DNA of 64,000 bases from Sympetrum striolatum (lineage: Eukaryota > Arthropoda > Insecta > Odonata > Libellulidae): positions 3,472,001 through 3,536,000 of the forward strand of contig OX388348.1 of NCBI GenBank assembly GCA_947579665.1. The letters run 5' to 3'. Each line of letters opens with the position of its first letter. The first letter of the stretch is position 1. The notes beneath the pieces were generated by a model that was not told the DNA's origin, made no database searches, and saw only the letters and a program-made list of their open reading frames with translations. Made by a program: the position numbers and the translations under genes. Below, one piece after another: positions 49,891 through 61,340 of the stretch.

Positions 49891-51770
49891 CGAATCGAAT
49901 TTGAATATCTTTCGAAGGGATTTCCTTCCGAAACAATGAGCCAATGTTTGACATGGTGTTTTGGAAGTTCATCTTTTGAGTCCTTTTATATATTCAGATT
50001 AATCGAAAGTGATTTTGCTCGTGTAGTTTAGAATGATGGAAAAGGGATTAAATAACTGTCAGTGGCAGAGACTGGTGTAAAGAGCGTCAACATTAATTGA
50101 TCCATTCATTTTCCTTACTTTGATAAATTCAGAGGCAGTTATATATTGGACACACCACGTAATTTATGATATTATGTTTTTGTAAGCTGGAGGTTTTATG
50201 TTACAGTTTGATGAAGGAATGAGTTAAATTTGTCTGACTGACAATGTATGTTACACTCTTTTCATATACCTGTGTTTATTTTTGTAGGGATATTCCTCCC
50301 AAATAATCCGTTATCTAAACTCAAAAAAACATTAATATTAGCAATCTCATCGCAATTTGAAAGCCGATCAGATAAAACCTCTCATTTTTAAGAGTCCCTT
50401 CAATTTTTGTTTATAATGCAGTAATTTTTAATGGGCAAAATATCCCCATTTCCAAAAGATTTGTGACAATCTTCATGAATAGAAAGAAGATAGATTGAGC
50501 TCCAAACTCCATATTACATTTTTTAAATGATCTCCTCCCTGGCTCTAAGGTTGCAGGAGTTGCCATTAAATTTGATATCGCTGTACTAGCTTCAGTAAAA
50601 AATGAAATGTCCTCCCATGTCTCTAAGAAAACTGTATAAAACCATCTTCTTGAAAATACCTTTACGATCCAATGCCGTTTTGGCTGGATGTTATTTCTTA
50701 TGTCTTTCTCTTCAGAATTTAATTTTATCTTAATTCAGTTTTTGCTTGTTTTTGACGTACTTTATGAATATTGTTATTTCCTCGGGCAAATAAAATAATA
50801 ACAACAATGTTGCTTCTCCTTCTCTATTTTAGTTTAATTTTAAATTTATGAACTATAGCGATTAATTTTCAACTTTCAAAAACATAAATCAGAAATTAAA
50901 CATTTAAATCAAATATTTTAAATATCATCTCGAACAACTTTTAAATATAATTATTATTTTAGTAGGGCTTAGTTTTACGAAAAATTTATTCTGTACAGTT
51001 AAATTTATTGGATTGTTAATCGATTAAATGACTTAATAAATAGTATTCATTGAATTGTTTTACTAAGCAATAAGAATGATAATTTTGAATTTTATGTAAT
51101 CCATTTTATCAATGTAGTCGAATAACAGTATGTTACTAATAATTAATTTTATTAAACTATGTTAACTGTTTCTGGTTCCGATGTACGATAATATTTTCCG
51201 GACGTTTCAGCTCATGGTTATGTGATTTGCTTTTGAATCTGCATACAGAGATATGCGATAAGCGTATAATGTGTCAGATATCCGGAAACTTCACGATTCA
51301 GGAAGTCTGACCCTTGACAGCTGAAAGGCATTTTCACTAAGATTTATTTGGTTTCTGTGAAATTACTTCAGAATGAAATCCTGTGGTTTTTATCGCCTTT
51401 TCCCCAAGTAGGGCTCTTTTTGTGCGTTCATTAATTTAAGATTTAATGTTCTATCGTACTAAGGAATTTCTGTATCGTTTAAATAACATAACCTTTAATT
51501 TATTGCACTAATTTATTGAGCAGATATAGTATAATTCTTTGTTTTAAAGTTCTCTTAAATGAAATATAGGAAGAGCATTTCATGTATATCTAATACGGTC
51601 ATTTGATAAATTTGCTGGGATATTTTAAGGCGTTTATTTATTGAGGCATTTATTTATTATTTATCAGGGGATTTATGAAGCTGATTCATTAAATGTCTTT
51701 TATCAGTATTACATGGAGTGATTGTTCGTTGTTTATGTTTCATGACTACGGATCTATAACACTGATATGG
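49891..51770. other. Non-coding stretch
   Basis: A+T-rich, nothing recognised. Confidence 0.5.
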
Positions 51771-51939
51771 AACGATGTCTCATGATATTTTATCGCATAT
51801 TTTTCAATACTTTAATTACATTGGCATATCTTTTCATTACAGGTAAGCGCCTATTGCATGGATCACTTATTACAGAATCCAGGTATCTTACTTCAGGAGA
51901 CTCGTTTGAGTAAGTTACGACAATTATCTTTTTCAATTA
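51771..51939 (+). other. Candidate recursive splice site with RS-exon, copy 2
   Basis: Seen: a branch-like TTTAATTAC at 51811-51819, the pyrimidine-rich TATCTTTTCATTACAG, then CAG|GTAAGCGCCTATT with the junction at 51842/51843. A second donor, GTAAGT, starts at 51910. The 67 nt between are open in frame 0 for 22 codons, starting VSAY as in copy 1. Upstream (GATGTCTCATGATATTTTAT) and downstream (ACTCGTTTGAGTAAGTTACG) parts resemble copy 1 at 12391-12536; copy 2 has about 25 extra bases before its second donor. The 39.4 kb spacing fits the segment sizes of ratchet-spliced introns. Alternatives are a duplicated cassette exon or an ancient dispersed repeat. Confidence 0.5.
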
Positions 51940-53000
51940 CTTTATGTCTGTTAATTCTATCTATGGCCCTTTGTGGCTAAATGAATTTCGAATTGCTGTA
52001 TTAGTTGTCCATCTTGGTTAGCGAAAGATGCTCTCCTTTCTTCGCCTTGAATTTGTGTCAGCAGCCGATCGAAATGATACACGTTCATTTAAGGTTTCTG
52101 TAATTTTGATTTCAGTTTTTTTTTTATTTGCTTAAGAATCTCGTCTTTTGGAATATATTTTGCTGAAATTACTATTTTCCGGATAATTTGAGAAAATTCA
52201 TCAGGCCATAAAGTTAACAGATCGTCCAAATTTAATCTCCTGTCTAAATATTCAATTACGCTATTGCGAAAAGAAATAACTGTGTGAGAATAGTATTTTC
52301 TTCTATGATATCTCTCTTCTCATTTCTCTTGTGAGTAAGTCACTAAACTCTAACATAGTATAAGAAGTATCATAAGAATGTAGCAGAAATAAGAAACTGA
52401 ACTAAATTTTAATCTCCCGATTCTTGCTTGATTAATAAATACGCATCAGTGGTCTCATTTAACAATTTTTTAGCCCTTAACTACAAAGTCAATATATTAC
52501 TCCAATTATAGTCATTCCGAAAAAACTTCTCTAACGTTTTAGTACGGACATAACCTAAAACAGTAAGTTAAAATCATTGAGGCCGAATTTAAACGGCAAA
52601 ACTTTATTTATTCCGTTTCAGATTTCAGTTCCATACAATACCATTTCATTTAAGTTTAATAAAAAAAGGGCAATGCTAGAAACGTGTTACAGCAAATTGC
52701 AGCTAGCAATATTTTAATTCTTTCAAATCTATATTTTTGAACCTTTGCCTTTTATCTGATTAAATATATTTGTCATTATAATACTGCAGGTCATTTTTAA
52801 AATTTATTTTTAAATGCAGTATAAACTATATACTGAGCAAAGATACCTGTTCGATATCAGCAGTCGGATATAGAACGGAACTGAGCCGAAATTTGTTCAT
52901 TTCATTTGAATGGAATGAAAACCGGAAATATTTTGGTTCGATTTTCTGTTTTTAAAACAGCCTCTTCCTTTTATTTACAACTATAAGATCAAAAATCATT
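51940..53000. other. Non-coding stretch
   Basis: A+T-rich, nothing recognised. Confidence 0.5.
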
Positions 53001-53330
53001 TCGCAACCCAATCGACTCCTTTGTGATGGAGTTGATTGACGAAGGAGAGGATGCTTTGACCTCATTAGGTCTCCAAGAGTGGAAACAAACGCGGAGGTCG
53101 GCTGTTTACTCACGACGCTTTTGACCGCATTTCGATCTCTTTAGGTGTCACGATATCGAAACCGGAGCGGATTTTTCAAGCGTCGATTACCACACACGAT
53201 AACCAGATATCTGCTTATTTCACGTTTTCCCATCCAACGTGATTTGATCTCGGCAAAGAAGATTACTTCCGTGTTTACAAATCAAACACTAATCGAGGAA
53301 TCTCGAGTGCCTCTTGATCACCATAACTAT
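53001..53330. other. GC-richer island, unassigned
   Basis: Mixed composition with short frames and no recognised motif. Confidence 0.3.
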
Positions 53331-55273
53331 CTCTTCCCGCTTTATCTATACTTTTCTGTAAATTGCTGCACACAAAGTATGTCAAAGGCATCGGAAAAAA
53401 ATTAAAATCCATTCTTTCCATAGAATTTTGACTCATGGAGATTCCTCTTATTGTGATCATGCCCACATCATATCCATTCCTTTAGTTTAATGTCATGCTA
53501 ATTATCTACGATTCAAACATCATTGTATGACCTATTTATGTAAATAACCTCATTTAAATTTTATGTCTGAGCGATTTATTTTGAGTATATAATTTATTTA
53601 ATTTACATGCATAGTATGAAATTTTCTACATTTTTGCGCCCGTTTGTATGATACGAATCTCGTAGCAAATAAGTTAATATTTAGCATTTATGCTTAATTT
53701 CTACCCAAATGCTATCTAATGATTGTTTCAAAGCATGAAATTCGTCCTTGTGAAAATATCATCAATTTGACTACGCGCGGGATATTCGATTGCGTGCGGG
53801 AAACGGATTGTTTTTCTAAATTTTATAAAATTTCTAAGATAACTTTAAAAATTTATCGATTTGTATCTTTTGAATTAATGCTCTTAACTGAAATTTGGTG
53901 TCGAACGTTAAAATGTTGGAGGTATTTTACACACTTCACACTGACAATTAAATTACTAATTCAGAGACGAAAAATATGGATATATTTCGAGTAATCAAGA
54001 ATATGAAATCCCTTTTTAACGTAAGTCGAGTCAATCTAACCACGGAATGTTTTATCGTCTTCTACTTGACGCGCGTGGTATATCCGTTTAGTGTGTCATG
54101 TTTCGTTGCAGAGGCTGCTCGCTAACGAGCTGCGTTCAAGTACTTGACGCCAAATCCGTATCGTTCGTTTTGATTAACGGCTGTTGTCGTAGCAATCGTT
54201 GCCATGTATTTTGTGTCTCTTCGAATTTGCGATGCCAACTACCAAATGAGCGTTCGTCTTATCATCACGTGACTCATTCTACTTTGGTCCTACGTACTTC
54301 TGTGCATCGCGCTACGGAATATTTCATCATTAGAACAAGCGAAGTTTTATGTCGTAAATGAAAAATTATTTAAATACATTATAATTGCTGACGAACTTGG
54401 AGATTTTCAACGGAAAAATTTTACGTATGTAATTTTTATGCACTTATACTGAAATATTTGTAATTCGTGCTTGTGAGTAATACCTAATTGTCAAATTGTA
54501 TAGCATCAAAGTTTCTGCGCTGCCTCAGCGAAAAGCAGTTATTGCTAAACTTTCCTTAAAGTCTTTTGTTTCCAAAGCATTAATGAGCCACAGTGTATGG
54601 AAAAAGTAGACGAAAGAAAAGACTTCACTATGCTCTGGAACATGCTACTTTGACATCGGATAACATGGCGATTCGCATATCATTCACGGAATGACGAAAA
54701 GTGAAGTTAAATTTGGATGATTTTTTATTGTTTCTGAAAAAATTAGGTAAGGGTTACACTGTATATATATATATATTAGGAATCCCCCAATAGCTATATA
54801 TTTAGAATATTCTGTATTGCTCTGTCTTGGGAAAAAAACGGGTTATGTTTTTTCTTTAAAGGAGCAAACAAGCTTCGATTGATTATGTCATTAATGGTTA
54901 AATTCAAAATTTAAATACCAACCATATTAAAAAATGTGAATTAGCCATTAAGTATTGAAAAGAGGAAATTTTACGTCATCTTTTTATCCTTCGCTTTAAA
55001 TGTTCTCTTTAGTGGTAATACAATACAAAAAGGTGTATTGTGAAAAGCTATAATTATATCTAAATTTCAAAACTGGGAAGATATGTGTGATTAGATGCCA
55101 CATTCTAATTTTAAAGAATTTGCAGAAGAGAGATTTGGACGAGTAATGAATGGTGCCGCATATTAGCTTCAAGGAATGCAAAATGTCTATGTCCATGTAA
55201 GACCCCTGCAAGCCGCCTTCACCTTGCCTCTGTTTACTTAATCGATTACTTTCGCGTATTATGAGTTTAACCC
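53331..55273. other. Non-coding stretch with one small island
   Basis: 54070-54340 is GC richer and contains GCTCG / CGAGC arms around CTAA near 54117-54131. A short (TA)n run lies at about 54763-54778. Nothing else is recognised. Confidence 0.45.
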
Positions 55274-55277
55274 TTAA

Positions 55278-55906
55278 CCCTTAAAGGCCCAAGGGAGGAC
55301 AAAAAAATGTCCACCACTTTTATTTTTCAATATTTTAAGAACTTAATCGTGTTATACAGTCTTATAACTTCACTACATTGTCAAATATAGGTTGTTAAAG
55401 ATAACTATACGTTGATGCACTCAGTACGTTTTTTTGAGCAATGCAATGAGAGCGGAAATAGGCGGTGGACACAAAATGACCCCCCCTTGGTCCAACCTGC
55501 GACATATTTTTTAATCAAATGGAATCATATGTTTTGACAAATATTTTTTAATCAATTTAATTAATTTTTTTAATTATACCTTGTTGTTGATTTATAATCA
55601 TAACTAACGGTTATTTACCAACTTATTTTCCGAATTAGAGCTTTAAAGCCGGTACCATTGAGAAGAAGCTTTATCATATCCTCGTCTTTGATGAGTTTTA
55701 TTTTAAATAAAAATTTCATTATTTTTATCGCAGTAGTACAATTTTTAGCAAAAAAATCATTGTAAGAAGTTTTTAAAAATCCAGGAAGGCAATTTCTGAA
55801 GAGATATTATGTTTCATTATTATTTTATCGAAGAAAACAAAAGTGGACAATTTTTGACCCTCCCTTGGTCTACGGAGTAACCAAGAAAAGGTTGGACCTT
55901 TAAGGG
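55278..55906. mobile_element. piggyBac-like MITE
   Basis: Left end CCCTTAAAGGCCC (55278-55290) and right end GGACCTTTAAGGG (55894-55906) are inverted repeats matching at 12 of 13 positions. TTAA precedes the left end (55274-55277); the right flank is TAAA, one change from TTAA. CCC termini at TTAA targets are the piggyBac signature. The subterminal block CCAAGGGAGG, with a nearby GTCCAC, recurs inverted at the right end (CCCTCCCTTGGTC) and once internally near 55463-55497. No transposase frame is present. Confidence 0.7.
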
Positions 55907-55910
55907 TAAA

Positions 55911-58744
55911 TGCTTCCTAGATCTAAGTTATTAAACGTTGGGTGAAACCAAGATACAAATCCCACTTAGTATTATACGTAGTATAATCATCATACTCATT
56001 TTTCACAGGGATAAATTGGTCTATATCGCTACGAATACGAAAACAAATGTTTTAAAGACAGCTGAGTCCTTGCTCTTTTATTCAACACAATTGAGGTCCC
56101 TCTGCTATGATAATTAAGAGTTCTCCTTTTTGTTTGAAGCGTATTCAGTCCTCAAAAAACTACTCCGGAAGTCCATTTGCGTTTAAATTGCTTCAAAAGA
56201 GAGTCCCAAACTTTGACTTGTTCGATATGAAAGTTAAATTTTGCGAAACGCACCGAACAGTTAATTTCTTGATAGTATTCGCCTTAGAAAAATTTAAGAG
56301 TCGTATTTTCTTTCCGCAATGTTTTTCAGGCTTTATTTCCGATTCCAGGAGTGCTTTGAACTTTGAACTTCCTTTTATTTGGCGTAATAAAGGAATTTGG
56401 AGAGCGTAGGAGTTGTTTTGTTTGAAAAGAATGAGGAAAAATAACGAAATGACATAATGAAGAGGCTTGAATGAGGCTATGATAGAGCAATCAAACGAAA
56501 TGATTATACTTACAGAGAGAAATAGCATTTCTTCGTTCACTGTATTTAGCCTGGGGGCCGTTTCAGAATTCAAACCTTCAAATTATTAGCTATCAAAAGT
56601 TCTGGAGAGGAAATTAAGCCTACCAGTCCAGATGTTGAATAATTTTAATTGTATTCTCTCTCCTTAAATGTACATGTAATTTAGTTTGTCAAAAATTACT
56701 ACAAAACATCAGTGAGATGATTCAGGAAGCTGATATTCACTCAATATATACAGAGAAAGTGAGGTCTTGGAAAATGTTGCTGATGATACGCATTTCGTAT
56801 TTCGTTCTGATAATGAAAGAATAATTGGAGAAATAGTTTCTTGGTCAAGAGCCTTCAAGGATTCATTTTTTCTGCGAACGATACACATCAGTAAGCAGAT
56901 ACGGATGTTGGGTAATGATGTGTGCCTCGACTTACTCGTACGTAGATTTAGATGTAATGGAAAATGTGGTGCAGCGCAATGACAGTATGATCAATTTTAT
57001 TTCGTTTCAGTAAAGAGGAATTTAAAATAGCCGTTCAAGAAGGCGTAGACATTTATTAAATTTAATGTTGAAATTAACGTAATAACGTTGCCAATAACTT
57101 TTTAGTGCTAATCCATAGAAATAGGGACAACTAATTGCTAATTTAAGTGAAAATGCAAGGTAATCGATGTGTGGATATATGTAGAACAGAGTAAAACTAA
57201 AAGGGCAATCATTAGGTCAAAGATGAGTGTAACGGTAACAGTAGCATTGCTATGGATGTGAGCAGAATTAAACAAAATCAACAAAATATAAACACTGTTA
57301 AGTATTTTCATACTTAGTTCTTTAAATTCTTAACATACAATATAAACTTGACAAATACATGATTTGTAGTTCACAATGTATATTATTGGCTAACGAACCT
57401 GAAATGTGAAGTTTGCTGAGCTTAAACTTACTCTAGTGGAACATTTCCGTTCTACTGTAATTTGGGAAAGGCAATTACGAGTGTGGGAAAGGTGATTATC
57501 AAAGCATGAGATTTACATTACATATTTTGGTGGTTCGTGAAGTTTCGTATCTCATTTTTAAGCTTTCATATTCAGCGGGTAATTTCAGTTGATCGAATAT
57601 GTGAAGTTGAATAACACACGTCGAGCGAGGAAATTTAAATCAGGAAAAGTGACGCCCTTCAAAGTTTATCGATGAAGTTTAAAATGAGAGTTGGAGTTTA
57701 TTTTGTGTGATATTTCCTCCCGAACTTTGGTTAGCTTTTGTGTGCTAATGGCATAATCTATTTCTTCGTGGGCCTCACTAACAGAAGCTTCGTTACATTT
57801 TCAACGTTTCTGCGGTTCCCAGAATTTAGGAATCCGATAATTGAACGACTTTAGCGGCAAAACATTCTGTTGTTCATTTTCAAATAAATTTTGGAATTCA
57901 GGATTTCAAATGGAAAATCATTTAAATAATAGTCTGATAACTAATTTATTATCCGCACTATAATTACTATTGTATTTTATAGAATGGAAAATAAGTTAAA
58001 AATATAATTAGCTGGAAATACCTGTAGTATTCAGAGTTGAGTATACAGTAAAACAGGCGCGTTTCAGTGAACAGATTGAACACAACGTTCTATTCGGAAT
58101 TTGAAATTTTATGATGGGAAGAAGGGAGATATTTTTTGAATATTTAATTTTTATAAATATTATTTATTACAGTTTGTTTGTTCGTGAGATTGCTTCCATT
58201 TTCAGTTAAAGAAAGCATTCTTTAAGCTTTGGAACGCCTCTGTAGCAAAGGAAATCTTATGTAATCTCATCAGGCACAATCTCTTTCCAACTATCAATCT
58301 AAAGTTATCAATAATTATTATTTAGTATTCAACATTACTCGATGTTTAACTTTTATCTTTCGCAATATTCTGGTGGCATAACTTCAATAAAGTGGAATTT
58401 ATTTATGTCAAAATACATCCTACCAATTCTGCAAATGTAAGCATTTTAAATACAGTAAATTCATTCAAATGACATTTATGGATTCCTCACTTTGACACAT
58501 TAATTAAACGTTTTATCCGGATTAAATTTAAATCGTTCTTTTAAAATATCCCGTGACTTTTTATGTCTCATACCATATTAATATGTAACATTCTACTTTT
58601 ATAATTTGATTTAATCTTTTTACAATTTTGACTTAAAATGACACAATGGCTTGTAATATATTTTAATATATTTTATAAATGTACCAATATACTTTTATTA
58701 TTATAACAGAATCATGTTTTTTCTGCGGGTCAAGTATTATTAAG
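55911..58744. other. Non-coding stretch
   Basis: A+T-rich with overlapping short frames on both strands (for example 56107-56573) and no recognised motif. Confidence 0.45.
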
Positions 58745-58783
58745 AGTTAACTATATATAGTTATCTGTTAGACATAGTTAACT
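58745..58783. other. Perfect 10-bp inverted repeat
   Basis: Arms AGTTAACTAT (58745-58754) and ATAGTTAACT (58774-58783) pair perfectly. A nested palindrome AACTATATATAGTT overlaps the left arm. Confidence 0.45.
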
Positions 58784-60313
58784 GTTATGGTGATAGTATA
58801 TCTAATCTAAATTCAATTATCATGATGTACTTCTAACTAGAGAGTGGGAGAAAGGCTAGACAAAACTGAATATTTAATTTTATAAATTCTATCAGTAGCG
58901 AATTTAGCTCTACATAGAAAATATAGTTTGCCGTTATTTAATCATACTTTAAAAATCCTTGCGTATCCAAGAAAATATTTCATAAGATAATACATGATTC
59001 CTGCGACGAATGAAAGTTTCGAGAATTTTCACGGCATTTTTAGTTTTGGCTTCATTTGCGTGCATCCCAGGAATGCACGGAAGGTCCTAAGTTTGGTTCA
59101 TTAGTGACTCAATTTAAACGTGATAGCAAAGGAAGGTTCAGCGAATTCCTGCTAAAGGTCGCAGCATCCAGGAATAACATCCTCAAAACGTTCTCATTTG
59201 CATGCGAATTCCCTTTGTCAAATAGAGCGAAATACATCGCTGTGGATGACTTATTCAATGCTTCTCCAATTTCTCAACGCCTGTTATTATTGAATTAGTA
59301 AGCATTGAAAAGATGTGTCTAGACGGGAATGGGAACACATTCAACTGGGATTCGTTACATCTTTCGCTTTTCTTTCCCCTGACGTTCTCAACTTTTGCAA
59401 GAATTGTTTTATTTTCAATTATGATTTTCTTTCTTTAATTTCAACTCTTTGTATTGCACATCAAGGATTAATTACTTAATTTTCTGTAGTTACGTGGGGG
59501 TACGAAATTACTTGAGCAGTCGAAGCACTTTTAAATAATACCAATACTGCATTTACTTAACGCAGTGACAACCGTCATTTATTCTAATCGTTCTTCTCTG
59601 CAGTTGTTTTAAATTTATTAATAAAGAAATATTTATTCTAAAAAACATATTTTTGGTACCTACATCCCTGAATTTTAAACGTTAAGATTACGTTACTGTT
59701 GGAGGGCATCACTAGAATTTAATTTATTATGACTGATCTAATTTCATTAATATATTTCAAAATTAAATTTTCCCGCTTATTTATCTTTATTTTTAAGAAG
59801 GATGGAGATAATTGTTTCTCGTATTGAATTCATTTATTCGAATTTATCTTGCTTTTGGATCATTTCGTATACATACTGTAATATAGCAACTAGAGAGAGG
59901 ATTTTAGGAAATTTCCGAGGAAAGTTTGATTTAGTCTTGATCAGGAGAACTGTTTATCCTCAACGTTCGAAGGAGATTATATTAGCAACTGCGGAGGTTG
60001 TCGACCTCAGAATGCAGTCCATAGTTATTATCCAAAAATAAATATCGAAGTTAACCGCTGAAATTCCTTTTCTACTGGAGAATATTTTCTCCTCCTGGGT
60101 GACGCTTTCATCGTATCCTTTTTCTGTACAAATATTTAACTTAAATGTAGCAGAATATTTTATCCAATTTCTACTATTGCTTTTGTGCGCTTTATATAAA
60201 GTTGATGACTACATTAATATAAAGAAAAATTCTCATTAAAATGTTATTGCGGATAGTTATACATTTCCAAAATATCATAACCTCGCTTTTTATTTATTTT
60301 CATATTTATTATT
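58784..60313. other. Non-coding stretch
   Basis: A+T-rich, nothing recognised. Confidence 0.5.
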
Positions 60314-61340
60314 ACTTTCTCCCTATACGTAGTATAAAGAAAGTATTGTATTTGCGAAAAAATTCGGCCTCCAGATTTCGACGGAAATAGATGTTTTGGG
60401 GCCCATAGAGCACGTTTTCGCTATTTTCCCGAACATGTCTGTCTGTGGTTAAAAGGTTTGTGGGCGCTCTATCTTAAAAAGTAATTATCCGATCATTTTT
60501 AAAATTCATATTTAGAATTTTCCTAGCAATGCCAAAAGTTGATTAGTTTTTGATGAATATCGCTTAACCGGAAGTTGCGGTTTATCCCGAACAAAATTCC
60601 GTTTATTAAATATCTCTGTAAAAATGCAATATAGGTATATACATTTACACACAAAAGTTATAGATAATGTACTTTACTACAACGTTTGTATGAAACAATT
60701 TTTCGCAACACTGATTGTTTAGGAGTTATTCTTCAATAATGGTTGACCGGAAGTTGTTGTTTACCAAGAAATGGAAGTTTTTCATACATATCTCTGTCAG
60801 AATGCAATTAAGGTATATACATTTACGTACAAAACTTATAGATAGTGTATTTTACTACAACTATTATATGAAACATTTTTTCGTAACACTGATTGTTTAG
60901 GAGTTATTCTTCAATAATAGTTAACCGGAAGTTGTTGTTTACCCAGAAATGGAGGTTTTTCATACATATCTCTGTCAAAATGCAATTAAGGTATATACAA
61001 TTATGTACAAAAGTTATAGATAATGTATTTTACTACAACTTTTATATGAAACATGTTTTAGTAACACTGATTTTTTGGGAGTTATTCTTGAATAATTGTT
61101 AACCGGAAGTTGTTGTTTAACCATAAATTGAAGTTTTTCATACATATCTCTGTCAGAATGCAATGTAGGTATATACAATTATGTACCAAAGTTATAGATA
61201 ATGTTTTTTACTACAAATGTTGTATGAAACATTTTCCTGTAACACTCATTGTTTTGGAGTTATTTATATATTACTGGCATAGGCTTCTGTTTTCAATAAA
61301 TACGGAGAAAGTCATGTGTTGGCCACATCAGATTTTTTTT
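60314..61340 (+). mobile_element. Dispersed element with a 178-bp tandem array (unclassified)
   Basis: The left leader (60314-60542) begins ACTTTCTCCCTATACGTAG and includes GTGGGCGCTC. Four units of exactly 178 bp follow, then a partial fifth, then the end block GGAGAAAGTCATGTG plus GGCCACATCAGATTTTT. Left ACTTTCTCCCTAT (60314-60326) and right ATACGGAGAAAGT (61300-61312) are inverted, 12 of 13 matching. A truncated relative is at 41619-42078. Leader, central minisatellite and a conserved end resemble non-autonomous Helitron-like (DINE/HINE) elements, but no diagnostic CTRR end was established. Confidence 0.7.
60543..61335 (+). repeat. 178-bp tandem repeat, 4.4 units
   Basis: Units start at 60543, 60721, 60899, 61077 and 61255, each exactly 178 bases apart. 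Each carries AACCGGAAGTTG (GACCGGAAGTTG in one unit), ATATCTCTGT, AATGCAAT followed by GGTATATAC, and TTATAGATAATGT-like blocks. The second to fourth units are the most alike. Short frames in the repeat are by-products of its periodicity and base composition. Confidence 0.9.

Noticed and set aside
54760..54780. (TA)n microsatellite
   Set aside because: Only about eight repeats; ordinary in A+T-rich DNA.
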